Of a stretch of 64,000 nt of DNA, positions 21,961-34,700 are shown in pieces (positions within the stretch are counted from its first letter, which is position 1; every line of letters begins with the position of its first letter). The notes beneath the pieces were generated by a model. The model had not been told where the DNA came from and searched no databases. It worked only from the letters and a program-made list of their open reading frames with translations. The stretch covers positions 48,404,723 through 48,468,722 of the forward strand of contig OX465584.1 of NCBI GenBank assembly GCA_950022655.1, written 5' to 3'. Position numbers and translations under genes: made by a program. This DNA comes from Alentia gelatinosa (lineage: Eukaryota > Annelida > Polychaeta > Phyllodocida > Polynoidae).

Positions 21961-24059
21961 TTTTTTTTTCTTTCTTTTTTTTGGACAAAATTTCAAGGTG
22001 TTCATTTAAATGCTGATTCCAATGAACGTCCAATCTACCCGAAACTTGCCAAAATGGAGATCGAGCGGGATCAGAAAAAAATCATGTAAGCATAGCTGGC
22101 GGTGGAAGCACCAAATAGTTAAAGGTGGCAATGTGATTTATCGTGCAAATACATTCACCATGTAAAGAAATTATCTTAATCTGGTGGAATCAGCACTTTA
22201 TAATGATCAAAATTCTACAACATCTACAAGTCGGCTTCACACAGCCATACCCCGACTGGACCCCAGCCAGAAAGATATTCGCACATCACACTGCTCTGAG
22301 CATGTTTTACTACCAGTCCCAACACTGTCCAGTCATTTCCCCTCTATGTTCTATTTCATACTTTTATAACCATGACTTGCATCCTGGTTTTATGTAGTGT
22401 GTAATTGGAAGTTGTTAGGTGGGATATATTTTATTTAGATATTAAGATGACTAAAAGATGGTCTGCAAGAAGGAGAGTAACTTATATACACTTAACTTAT
22501 TGATGGGTTATCTGCATAATAAATACTCAGTGTAATTGTTATTTTACAGAAGCTATTGCTATTCACATTGGTTAATTGGGATGTTTATACAGCAAAGAAA
22601 CATTGTCACCTGGGCGCCGCCATTTTGCCCCCAATACTAAAACAAACACCAGGTGGTAGGTGCAATTTACAATGGATCTCAATAGACCCTGAGACTGTGA
22701 CATCTTCACGGGTCATGCTCTCCTAGCAGTTCATTTGTGGCACTTTGCTTCCAAAAAGGACCAATGATCTGCTTGGAGACTGCATCTCCCAATGAGCACC
22801 CTAACAGCTTACAAAAGAACTCACAATACCTCTGTACCCTATATAAAAGAGGGCCTACACTGTTTCCCATTCATGTACTAGGGGCTCATGGGGAGTTCCA
22901 GTTCGACCCATCAGATGGCACCAGCAGTCAGGGACCAACCTTCTTGATATTCCAGACACTTAAAATTCACAGCGAAACCACAGGGGCTACCACATGTTGA
23001 GCGCTGATGGTGGCACTCGTACAAGAATCGATATGTGCCATGTAGTATGTAACCCATTCTGCATCTGTCATGGTTATAGCATCTTGAGTCAGTTTCCATA
23101 ATACATGTAGACCAAATCAAGTAATTTTATCTGTTTTCAGTAAGTGATGTTTATTTTATGACACAGTCACTTCGAGGTAGGATATAAAGTGTGTATAGTG
23201 TTTTATCATTATTTGTAGCACTTAACATCCCCGCCTTTCCCACATTGGCGACAGTATCCAGTGTTTCTGGTAGACTTTCCCAAGTCCTTGATTATAACAT
23301 TTAATGCCAAAATAGAATGTGCAATATGCCGTTATATACACTACGGTAGAAGTGTTATCCGTTTATGGGACTAGTGAATATTTTTTCCATGTATTTTATA
23401 TTGACTATGTATGAGGCATGTTAATGTCACTAGCCATGAATCTGTAAATCAAATTAATTAGTTGGCAAAAACACCTCTGGTCCAAAAAGACTGAACATCT
23501 GATGATAGACAACCAGTGTTCATATTCTCCTATTTATTACTTACGGAGTAGAGATACCGAAGCAATTGAGGTTAGATCTGATTAGTATTTGTATAGACTT
23601 TGCATCGAGTCCCACAAACATGTCTAAGAGCAACTTTACATAATTTGTTCATTTTTGAATATGGAAGATATAGATCGTGAGTTGAATGTAATCTCCAAGA
23701 AATTCCTTAACATTTGTTGTTTATCCCTTCTTTTTCAATTGCATGTATATTCCATTTGTTCAAGATATACATTTGTAGATGAATTGTTACCTTAAACAAC
23801 TTCCACTGATAGACTTTGGTGTCAAGTTATCAACTTTGGTGTCAAGTTTTCGTTTTGCATCAAGATTATTTGAATACCTCCATCATAGAAGCTCTTGCAG
23901 CGATAAGCACAAATACTTTTTACAAAGCTTTAAGCAGGGTTTTATTCTTGTGATCTCTTTTGTATTGAATATCAATACACATGCCTGGTTTTAAGTTCAC
24001 TGCATTGATTGAATCTTTCAGATTTATAGGTAACTTATTTTTGAGTTAGTGTAATCTAC

Positions 24060-24110
24060 TCTTGACTGTTGCAACGTTTCGGAGCCCCAGCTCTTCCTCA
24101 GGTAGTGTCA
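24060..24110 (-). repeat. PLE-type terminal motif with hammerhead-like core
   Basis: On the minus strand the sequence reads CTGAGGAAGAGC, a TGGG loop, GCTC, then CGAAAC, followed by the palindrome GTTGCAAC. This order (CTGANGA, stem II, GAAA) is the layout of hammerhead ribozymes found in Penelope-like elements. The CTGATGA box carries a T-to-G change and I could not draw a convincing stem III, so activity is doubtful. Confidence 0.4.
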
Positions 24111-26855
24111 GAGGTATACTTACTGACTAGATCCACTCAAGTGTACAGCTTCTATGGGTATTATGGGATAGAGATTCAATGGATGTGTTATTATGGGATG
24201 CATCCCGACTCTTGCGTCATGGTCTCTACTGACACGATCCTATAGAGTGATCTATCAGAAAGTACCTCAAATAAAGAGAGAGACGACTGGCTTCCTTCTA
24301 TAGGTTTATTGTATGATTCTTCTCGTTGGCTGACCAGAGCATACTGACCCCTGCACTGTGTGTGTGGGGGCATTAGTCCTCCCCCACACTGGTCAGCAAA
24401 GCACAGGGAGGCGGATATAGATGGGTATGATATATTGGATCTTAACACTACTAACATACACGAAAACAGGGTTTCGTTATAGGGAGCGTAAACAGACTGG
24501 TTATGGAATTATATCTATTAAAAAAATGTTAATGCTGATGAAACGTTATGCCATGGCTACACAGTACCGGGTAGGTTTGCCAATTTTTAAGCGGGTATTC
24601 ATTCAAAGTTTGTTTACGCTCCCAATTTCAGTCACAATCCATTTTGTAGGATCATATATGGCAAACCCTGTTTCCGTGTGTTGTTTGTGAAACTGATTGC
24701 TCAAAGTAAGCCATTATTCACAACCTCAATGAATGTGGTTCTTCCAGCTAACATTCCATTTACCCATTACACACAGTAAGAGATGATTCAATTTATGTCA
24801 GAACCGTTCATGAAGACAGATAGTCATACTATAAGAAGGAACTGCATTGGGATCCATAGCCGCTGAAAATATGCCCGGAGTTTTGGTTGCAGAGTATTCT
24901 CACGAGGCAAAGCCAACTGAGATTACATAGTATACCGCACCAAAACGAATTGCTATTTCATTGGCTATGGATCGAGTGCAGTGCAGATTGGATCTCACCC
25001 CTATCACTAATTAACTGGCTAACATTTGCGACAGTATCTTATTTGATAATACTCCATGGGCGTTGAATACAAGTTTATTATGCTAGGTCTATGGCCAAAA
25101 ACTATGGGGTGACATACTCTATCGGTATCTGGGCATTACAGTACATCGCCAATACGCTACGTTTCTTGCATGATAAATGGACACTACACCACGTTGCATA
25201 AATTCTGAAATCAATTCTTTTCATGGGTTGAAAGTGACTGAATATGAAATAAACTAATGCCAACTTTTCAGGTATACCACAGCCAATTTAAGAAGTGTCC
25301 TCAAGTATTCTGATAGAAAAGCAATAGCAGAGTGTTTCACTGCAAGATCACGGAACTGTCCCATTTTCAGGGCAGTGTCCTCAGTGTGGCGGCGACGTAG
25401 CGTATGTCTTGTATTATAGCTCTTTACGATGAAAGGTTCTTTTTCAGATATACATTTTTATTAGTTTGCCATATTTTAGCTATTTAGTCTATGTATTGTT
25501 TTACATCGATGAGCATTCTAAGGTGCCGAAGTAGCCTCATAATATGTGTACCCTTCTTCTCGCATTAAGAAATAAAAATATATACAAAAATGGTGAAAGA
25601 TTGTCTTGCTCATATTTTTTGTTGTGGATAGCACTCTGACCTAATATTGAGTTACAATTTTCCCTACAGATCTCGTATACCTGGTTTTGTGGCCGCGTAT
25701 ATGTCAGTTTTCCGGTTATTTCCGGGTAGTGGATATAATCAGGATTCTGATATTTTCTGGGTTCTTTTCTAGACCCCAGTGGGATCTCTCTACCGGTGTA
25801 TAGAAATACCTGTTTAGGCAGAGGTGGCAGTTTTTCAATTATTTTCTTGTTTATGATGTGCTAGATTTTCATCATATTAGAGAGTAAAGAGCAGGACTCT
25901 GAAATTGTCCACCTTGTACCCACACACCCATAAATCTCCCTATCGTCTCGGTCTAAGATTTGTGGCACCCACCATCTTATCTGCATGTCTTGCAATCACT
26001 TCAACTTGTTCCCAGCAATAGTCCATTCTGTTGACGACTGAAGCCATGCATTTATTTAGACATTAGCGACTCTGTCGCTGCAACCTATGAATAGGTAATT
26101 ATACGAAGAAAGTAGTCCCTATGGCAAGTAAGAACACGTCATCTGGTCGAAATCGCACCGCTGGCATTCAGTTTAGCACAGCAGGTTGTGTATAACAGAT
26201 CGCAATGCAGTCACAATCTAAGGACCAGCGAATCTTGCACCATTGTACAATGGTGGAGGCTGTCATAGGTTTGTCTCAGGATAAGAAGATCAGAAAAACT
26301 AAAGCATTAAATCTTGATTTCAACATAGCTAAAAATAAATCATAAAAGAAAAAATACATCTGATTATAGACATACAAGGAAGAACATCAGATTTGAGTTT
26401 TTATGCATACGAGAATCTCACTCTCGTGCCGTTTCAGTTTCCATGGACATGTGCGGTTCTGTCTGTCTCTATGTGACAGACGAACCCCAAGCACACCCTG
26501 TAGAGATTGTGCCTTTTTATATATGGTAGCTAAATGGCTCATGTAGTAAAGTGAACAAAGGGTGACAGAGCCGTCTATGTGAGCTACAGGGATATTTATA
26601 AGCGTTTAAATAGATCACTAAAATCCTAAATTTCTACATTTTTCTTTTATTTTGTGCCTGACAATACCCCGAAAGAACTAGGGTAGGATTGATAATATAA
26701 CAATAGTGAATCATACCCTAAATCGTCTTTAAAACAACAAGAACTACATTAGAGGATTATAATGACAGATATTTATTTGCAAACACAATGTATATACAAT
26801 ACTAAGGCATGGCCTGTGTTGGTTAGATCAACCAAAAATCCCACTTCATTCACTT

Positions 26856-27162
26856 AAGGGCGTGCTCCACTGGGTCAGCGATATGGTATGAAAACAGCAC
26901 CGCACGACTACCACATAGCGCCCATGTAAGCTCAAGTATAAAGACTGGGGCAGTGGAGTAGGTCACATACCCACCGGTGGTGACCACACGGCGATGAACT
27001 GGCAAAACCTAATAAATTAGCTTTTGCAGGTTACTGGCCAGTTACCAGCCACTGGCTGTGGTTCAGCTGGTGGGTTTGTACACTATAAGCACACTGGGCA
27101 CACAACTGGCAGAGTCTTGCATTTATATATACATCAGCTCATGCCTGGTGGAGCACACCCTC
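26856..27162. repeat. MITE with AGGGYGTGCTCCACYRGG inverted ends
   Basis: The left end aagggcgtgctccactggg is inverted at the right end as cctggtggagcacaccct. It is about 307 bp with no coding capacity. It abuts the 82-bp satellite. Relatives lie at 32789-33040, 34653-34985, 36391-36710 and within 45865-46510. Confidence 0.7.
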
Positions 27163-28727
27163 TAGACCACACCAATGACCATCATCTCATACAAACATTC
27201 ATTTAGACCACACCATCGACTGCCAGCTGGAGCCATTTCACCTTTCGTGCCGAACAAGCGCAGCATCTCATACAAACATTCACTCAGACCACACTAACGT
27301 CTGTCAGCTGGAGCCGGTTTCTCCTTTCATGCCGAACAAGCGCAGCATATCATACAAACATTCACTCAGACCACACTAACGTCTGTCAGCTGGAGCCGGT
27401 TTTTCCTTTCATGCTGAACAAGCGCAGCATCTCATACAAACATTCACTCAGACCACATCAATGACTGTTAGCTGGAGTTGGTTTCACCTTTCATGCCGAA
27501 CAAGCGCAGCATCTCATACAAACATTCACTCAGACCACACTAACGTCTGTCAGCTGGAGCCGGTTTCTCCTTTCATGCCCAACAAGCGCAGCATCTCATA
27601 CAAACATTCACTCAGACCACACTAACGTCTGTCAGCTGGAGCCGGTTTCTCCTTTCATGCCCAACAAGCGCAGCATCTCATACAAACATTCACTCAGACC
27701 ACATCAACGACTGTTAGCTGGAGTTGGTTTCTCCTTTCATGCCCAACAAGCGCAGCATCTCATACAAACATTCACTCAGACCACACTAACGTCTGTCAGC
27801 TGGAGCCGGTTTCTCCTTTCATGCCCAACAAGCGCAGCATCTCATACAAACATTCACTCAGACCACACTAACGTCTGTCAGCTGGAGCCGGTTTCTCCTT
27901 TCATGCCCAACAAGCGCAGCATCTCATACAAACATTCACTCAGACCACACTAACGTCTGTCAGCTGGAGCCGGTTTCTCCTTTCATGCCCAACAAGCGCA
28001 GCATCTCATACAAACATTCACTCAGACCACATCAACGACTGCCAGCTGGAGCCGGTTTCTCCTTTCATGCCGAACAAGCGCAGCATATCATACAAACATT
28101 CACTCAGACCACACTAACGTCTGTCAGCTGGAGCCGGTTTTTCCTTTCATGCTGAACAAGTGCAGCATCTCATACAAACATTCACTCAGACCACATCAAT
28201 GACTGTTAGCTGGAGTTGGTTTCACCTTTCATGCCGAACAAGCGCAGCATCTCATACAAACATTCACTCAGACCACACTAACGTCTGTCAGCTGGAGCCG
28301 GTTTCTCCTTTCATGCCCAACAAGCGCAGCATCTCATACAAACATTCACTCAGACCACATCAACGACTGTTAGCTGGAGTTGGTTTCTCCTTTCATGCCC
28401 AACAAGCGCAGCATCTCATACAAACATTCACTCAGACCACACTAACGTCTGTCAGCTGGAGCCGGTTTCTCCTTTCATGCCCAACAAGCGCAGCATCTCA
28501 TACAAACATTCACTCAGACCACACTAACGTCTGTCAGCTGGAGCCGGTTTCTCCTTTCATGCCCAACAAGCGCAGCATCTCATACAAACATTCACTCAGA
28601 CCACACTAACGTCTGTCAGCTGGAGCCGGTTTCTCCTTTCATGCCCAACAAGCGCAGCATCTCATACAAACATTCACTCAGACCACACTAACGACTGTCA
28701 GCTGGAGTTGGTTTCTCCTTTCATGCC
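27163..28727. repeat. 82-bp satellite array, about 19 units
   Basis: The unit length is 82 bp, measured from the spacing of gccgaacaagcg (27249, 27331, 27413). Units read roughly gcagcatctcatacaaacat, tcactcagaccacactaacg, tctgtcagctggagccggtt and tctcctttcatgcccaacaa. Two unit types alternate irregularly (taacgtctgtcagctggagcc and tcaacgactgttagctggagtt). A distinctive trio of variants at 27346 recurs at 28084, exactly 738 bp or nine units later. The rightmost unit overlaps the last codons of ITFG2. Long open frames on the plus strand are by-products of the repeat. Confidence 0.95.
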
Positions 28728-28774
28728 ATACAAACACCACTGGTAAAGCTGGCGCACCTCGTTCGGCTTTGAAG
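28698..28774 (-). CDS. ITFG2: ITFG2 exon 12 (terminal, overlaps satellite)
   Basis: Acceptor TCTCCTTTTCAG, phase 1 entry, stop TGA at 28698-28700. Encodes SKPNEVRQLYQWCLYGMKGE then TNSS. It aligns with human ALLHQTLY near the C-terminus. The last dozen codons and the stop match the satellite unit. Confidence 0.82.
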
Positions 28775-31700
28775 CTGAAAAGGAGAAGGTAAATGTCAAA
28801 CAAGATATTGGATGGAGAAGAAGCCTCAAGATCTACACAAAAACCACCAGAGTATAGTTTAAATTAACACTTGAAAGTACTAGAAATGTCCTAGTCTAGT
28901 GTCATATGTATAAGATTGCTAAAGAATGTAAGAAGACGCAATGACCATGGAAAGAACATTAAACTGCGCCGACCGAAAACCACATATAGGTAGATGCTCT
29001 TATGGAATGACTTGGACAAAGACTTAAATAGAACTGGATCGAGAAGAGTATAAATAAGCAGTACTCCACATCATTAAGGAAAAGCTGAGTGACGATTTTA
29101 TAATGTTGTTCCTATTGCTAAACTTGTACCAGGGGTGAGATAAATCAAATTTCGCATGACTCATAGACTAATAATATAAGAATAAAGATTCTAACAAGAA
29201 GACTCACCGTCGACGTTGAAGTAGGTAAATAGGTCGTGGAGACGCTCATTTTTCTCCATGGTCTGCACGAGGTCGGTGACCCCGATCTGGGACATGTTGA
29301 TGTTGTAGTAGACGATGACCTTGTTGTTGAAGGTCACGTAGATGAGGCAGGGCACATTCCCTTGGCCAGGCATGGCGTAGTATCCTGAGGTAGAAAATGT
29401 TCAGTTCTAAACATGCAGAGCACTTCATACATGCCAGAGGCAACAGGTGAAGGTTATAATAAGAGCTAAATGTGCATTTTAAAGATAGAAATATTCGCCT
29501 TCAAAGAACAAATTAGCAGGTGGACGCATTTAAAACTCAATACTGTTCAAAGGCCTGCCTGTAATTGAAGGGAAGGGAATCCATGAATAGGCAAGGGCCT
29601 GCATTGATTGGCTATTTAAAGGCTTACTCCTCTATAAACTCATTAGTTCATGGATCAGTGCATACATATATTTAGCAACCTGACGGAGATTTCAATTGGC
29701 AATCATCATTGCCCTACAAACGTTTTGCATTGCCTTATGGTGACACCTTCATGGATGAGTGCACTCAGACCTGTTCCTCTGACCATGTGGCTCAAACTAG
29801 GAGAAAAACTTTGTTCCTATGTACACCAATAAAGTAGGTCAATTCAATATCTGTTGGTAAATGAGATTGCCAATAATTTCATGAACTAATATAATTTGAA
29901 TGGGTCTTGACTGATTCTTAGAACAGTTATGAACAATTTTGACTTCTATTTGTGTGTAAATATGCTGAATAAACCATCCACTTATACACCCCTCACATTA
30001 TAAAATTTGGCAAAAATACATAAATAGCACATCAAATATACATTTTACCTAAATAGTGCCACTTCCTATGGTGTAAGGAACTGTCAGTGCCACTTATTGA
30101 GATGTTGTTCGTAATTTTTTCATTCCATTAGGCCCTATGTAGGAGTCCATGGTTGAAAAAACTTATTGAGATGTTACACTAATGCTGAATGTAAATCAAT
30201 ATTGAGGAAACATCTGTTTGAGTATACCAATTTCACCCCAAATCCCCCCATCCCCCACTTTTAACAAATACTTGAATACATCTGTAAATATAGAATCTAC
30301 TTAGAAAATTCCACTTCCTAGCACCTACTGTCTTTAATTCTCTTTCAAATGAGATGTCATATAATGATTCAACCAGTTTAAGGGGTAGAAATACAGTAGA
30401 AGCCCACGTAAGCGGACAACCTCCGTTCTGAGCCAAAGTGTCCGCTAATGCAGGGTTGCTGCTTACACAAGGTTAGATAAACATCTATTAGAGGAATCTG
30501 TTCCAAGCAAAGGTGTCCCTAAACGTGGGGTGTCCGCTTACGCGGGGTATCCATTAGGCGGGGTTCTACTGTATCTCCATAAAGGAGATCTTAAAAACGG
30601 ACCTGTATCCCCCCCCCCCAACTGAATTCACTTTTATTTTCAAATCCATGCCAAAATACTGTACTTAATGAGCCATAAAAAGCAAAAATGTGGTCAGGTC
30701 CTCTAGTAACTCTACAAGCAATGTACTAAAGTAGGCTATAGTCATAACCTAAAGACCAACCATCCACCTGCTAATAAAGGTCTTCATCCATATAGTCGAA
30801 TTCAGTCCCGACCCCTATACAAGATCTGGTCGCTATTTCACGAGGTGATAGCCAAGTGAGATTATGTAGGGACCAAAACAACCAAATTGTGACTTATCTT
30901 GCCATGTTTTGTGTGATGGTGGAATCGGCAATTAACCTAGGTAGCATACCTCAGCGTGTTACGGTCTATGGGGAATAGAGAAAGATGAGGAATTTACCAG
31001 CACAGAAGGCCGCTACGTGTTCACTAAAGTGAAAGCGAACAACTTCCCGGCTGAGGTTGACGAGGTAGGTTCGGCCATCCCACGAACAGGCAACCACTTC
31101 CTCAGTACCATCTCCCTGAGGAACAATGAACAACAAGGTCACAATGAGGTTAGACTAGTCGTGTCTCGTACAATAAGGTCAGAATAGTAGTGTCTCATAC
31201 GTTAAGGTCAGAATAGTAGTGTCTCATACGTTAAGGTCAGAATAGTAGTGTCTTAAACAATATGGTCAGAATAACAGTGTCTCATACAATAAGGTCAGAG
31301 TAGTAGTGTCTCATACAAGGTCACAATAAGGTCAGAATAACAGTTTCCCTGACAATAAGGTCAGAATAACAGTGTCTCTGACAATAAGGTCACATTGAAG
31401 TCGGAATAGCAGTGTCTCATACAATAAGGTCAAATTAAGGTCAGACTATTAGTGCCTCATACAATAAGGTCACATTCACTTACCGTAACATCAAGTTTGG
31501 TGAGGGAGAACAGCTGATGATCTACGTACAAAGACCACAGGATCTTATCATCATCTACCAACGTCAGCGTACCTAGACCAACGAAATAATCACACGAAGT
31601 ACCCATCAATACGGGGATACAAGAGATCAAGTTTAGCAATGTTCACTGACTAATTTATTGCTTTAATTTTTTTAAATTGTCTTTATTTCAAGTGTAAAGG

Positions 31701-34700
31701 CATTCAGCAAGTGGGCTGGTGTGGTTTGTTTTGAAGGAGAGATATGGGGGTGGCCGGCTTTACTTTGGCCTCATACATTGTCAATGGGGATTATGTAATC
31801 AACGGACAGTCAAGTGTGTGCGACATACCGTCGAGGGTGCAGATGGCGCAGTAGCTCGGCACGTACTTCTCCTCGTCCTTCTTACGCCGGCTGATGTTAC
31901 CCACCACCTCTGTGGTGACCCCCGGGTTGCGGGCGCGTGCTGTGCCCAGTGGATGGTACACCAACGACGGGCCCTCAAACACCCTGCACCGAGACATCGA
32001 CACCATCAGCATGCAGGTTTAGTAGAGGTAAATAGGTACATATGGTACTTATTACATGATAGAGATGTACAAGTGGGATAAGGAAATTCTAAGGATCTCG
32101 TTATACATTCAGTACATAGCACCATCATGTAATAAACCAAAAACTATAATTGGTCAATAAATTTGCAGTTCAGTCTATTTACTATAACTCTTAGTTTCGT
32201 AATCTATAACCAGAAACGCTCATGCATTCATAGATTATTTACATTAACCAACTATCTGAAATGGGAAATATTTTTTTAGTAAATACACTACAGACATACG
32301 GGTGACTTCCATATTCATACATATATCTAGGAGTCTATCAAATAGGAATTAAAGAAAATATACAGAAACTGTTAAACATAAGCTATATATCGAAGATCAA
32401 AATGTAAGCAACTAAAAAAATGTAATTTTTACACTTTTTACAATTAGTATTCCCATAATCTAAAGTGGTATAAAGTGTCGACAAGTGTATCATTATATAC
32501 CTGTGCGTGAATATCTAACATTTACAGGCTGGATGTACAGATTAAATAGTAAATAGTGAGTAGTAAAATAGCGTCTTTAATGATTTCCAGGTATATAATA
32601 ATAATAAGGAGACATAGTGAGGGCAGATGAAGAAAATCTGTTTTCCTTATTGCTTTGGTCGGCTTTGGTTGGTCACTTGAAATTTCTGGCATATAACAAC
32701 ACGGAACAAATTCCATTCAGCCACATAAACTATGTCTCCCTATATTTATAATCTCTACAGGTTTTTATGCCTGGTAGCAACTGATTACAGGGCATGTTCC
32801 ATTGGATCGATTGCACAACCACAAACGAGCACCAAACGGCGGCATTTTACTGCAATAGGTGTAGTGTAGGAGACCAAATGGTCATCGGCGGCGGCTTTCG
32901 TTGGGCACCCGCAAACGTCAGCCACACGGTCGCCATGTGACGTCAGCCTTTGAAGATCCCTGTGGATTTGTACATTATAAGCATATCTAGCAGATGTCCG
33001 ACGCGTTAGATCTACGAATAGTCCAATGGAACACCCCCTTACAACGTTCACATGTGCATTTGTCGAGTGTTATGTGTACAGGACAAGACAATGTTGTACA
33101 TGAATTAATGAAGCAACTCCTTTGTAAGTTTTAGTGCGAATAAATATATAAAATCTAGTGACCTAATACTCTAATACACGAACATGCAAAAATTAAACAT
33201 TCAGAAATATTCATCTACCCTAACGAAATATAATCTAATTCTAATATCATCGAGAAAAACTATGTAATTCCAGATCGGAATTAAATGGTACTAACTGACA
33301 CCCGTAGGTTGTAGATCATTCTATCAGATAAAAAATAAGCTACTCTAAGTAAAGAATGAATCTCAAAAAGTAAATGTGACACAGAAGACTTGACTATATA
33401 TCAAGCATATAACCTATAAGACATCAACACACCAACTCTGCCCAACCGCACCTTTTCCCATTGGGTCGGTGAGAATCGGTGTTATTTTTGTCGATGTACG
33501 CATTTCGCAGACCTAATTTTAATCGGGCATTACTTGCATGGGGTAATGAGGATAATGACCGGCTCTATCAGACCTTAAGATTGCAACCGTGTGGGAATAC
33601 ATATAGCCGACATGTGGCACTGGCCTTTGAGTTTCCCTGTAAGCATGTTTGCTGATCTTTCTTTGTTTTTTATTAAAATGTCCCAGGTGACCCTGAGGGT
33701 ATATGGGGACTATCTCGAGGTTCAGCTTTTCTTACTGGCTTTACACCATAGGGGTGATCAAATCTAGATGAACTCAGGCAGAAATCTAATCCCTACATAT
33801 TTACCGAGGTGAGAGTCCTTTTACTCCTCACACCACATAGACATGGTATGAGAAGGACTGGCCTTTGATATAACAGTAAATCTACCACTGCTGGGGATGA
33901 AGGAGAAAGGTGACTGCACACCACACCACACCACCATGGTATGAGAGGGAATGGCCTTTGTTATAGCAGTGAGTACTCTACTGCTAGGGATGAAAAAGAA
34001 AGATGGCTGCAGTGGGACTCAAACCCACAACCTTGGTAGGCTGTGATGCATGTATAGTCGGGTATATCCCACAATGAGTAATGACCGATGGCAGTCGATG
34101 AATCAATTAAATCAGGTCAGTGAAGTGTGTGTATCGCAAAGCACGTCACTGTCAGTGATCTGACTCGTCAGATCAGAGAGTATCAGCATGTCAATGTCTT
34201 ATCCGTTTTACAAACTACCTTTTGGTGTGCGCGCAACACTATTTACAACTTGACAGACTAGGAATCTCTAATTTTGCAGACAGTGATTAAAATCTGCTCT
34301 ATAATGTATTTCACGATGAGTGATGGCAGTTAATTCTTAAAATCAAAACAAGAACATAACCAAACAGTGTGTTCAAGGCGTGAGCATGTCTGCCACTGGA
34401 CGACAAAAAGAAAAAAGGTGTGTTGTCTTAAAAGCTTGACGGTGGTTCTGGAGTATAGCATGAACGTGGGGCATCTATCTATCCTTTATTTGTGATAACA
34501 GCTAGAGGTTTACAGTGTATTTATTGAAGAAAATCCATCCAGTGACACCTGTTAAAAGTACTCCTATGACCTTTATCTACCATTCATATGAATAAAGAAC
34601 TTATACAATTATTGATTTTCTCCGTTATTTTCTCCCATATAAAAGATTCCCTGAAGGACATATTCCACTGAGCTGATGTATGGCACCGCTTAGCCACAAC

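Larger units (their letters stand above)
18730..26855. other. Gene-poor interval between ABCG2 and ITFG2
   Basis: No exon with recognisable protein similarity was found on either strand. The interval starts with the ABCG2 3' UTR and contains diverged MITE copies (20476-21074, 21803-21960), a half foldback (19020-19135), a run of tatgacgtcatag-like words (19620-19880), a (TA)n stretch near 21400 and a PLE-type terminal motif near 24060-24110. A dispersed repeat around 24830-25020 also occurs at 35430-35790 and 30780-30930. Open frames here are short and unlike known proteins. Confidence 0.55.

Noticed and set aside
24160..24420. An LTR of a retrotransposon, suggested by an AATAAA and a minus-strand open frame
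   Set aside because: No paired repeat, primer-binding site or internal coding region was found nearby.
27657..28609. Long plus-strand open frames with repeated protein units inside the satellite
   Set aside because: 82 is not divisible by 3, so the three frames cycle through a 246-bp pattern that happens to lack stops. There is no start context, codon bias or similarity to any protein.
27163..28727. A CRISPR array, suggested by regular repeats
   Set aside because: The units are contiguous at 82 bp with no unique spacers, and the context is a eukaryotic gene.
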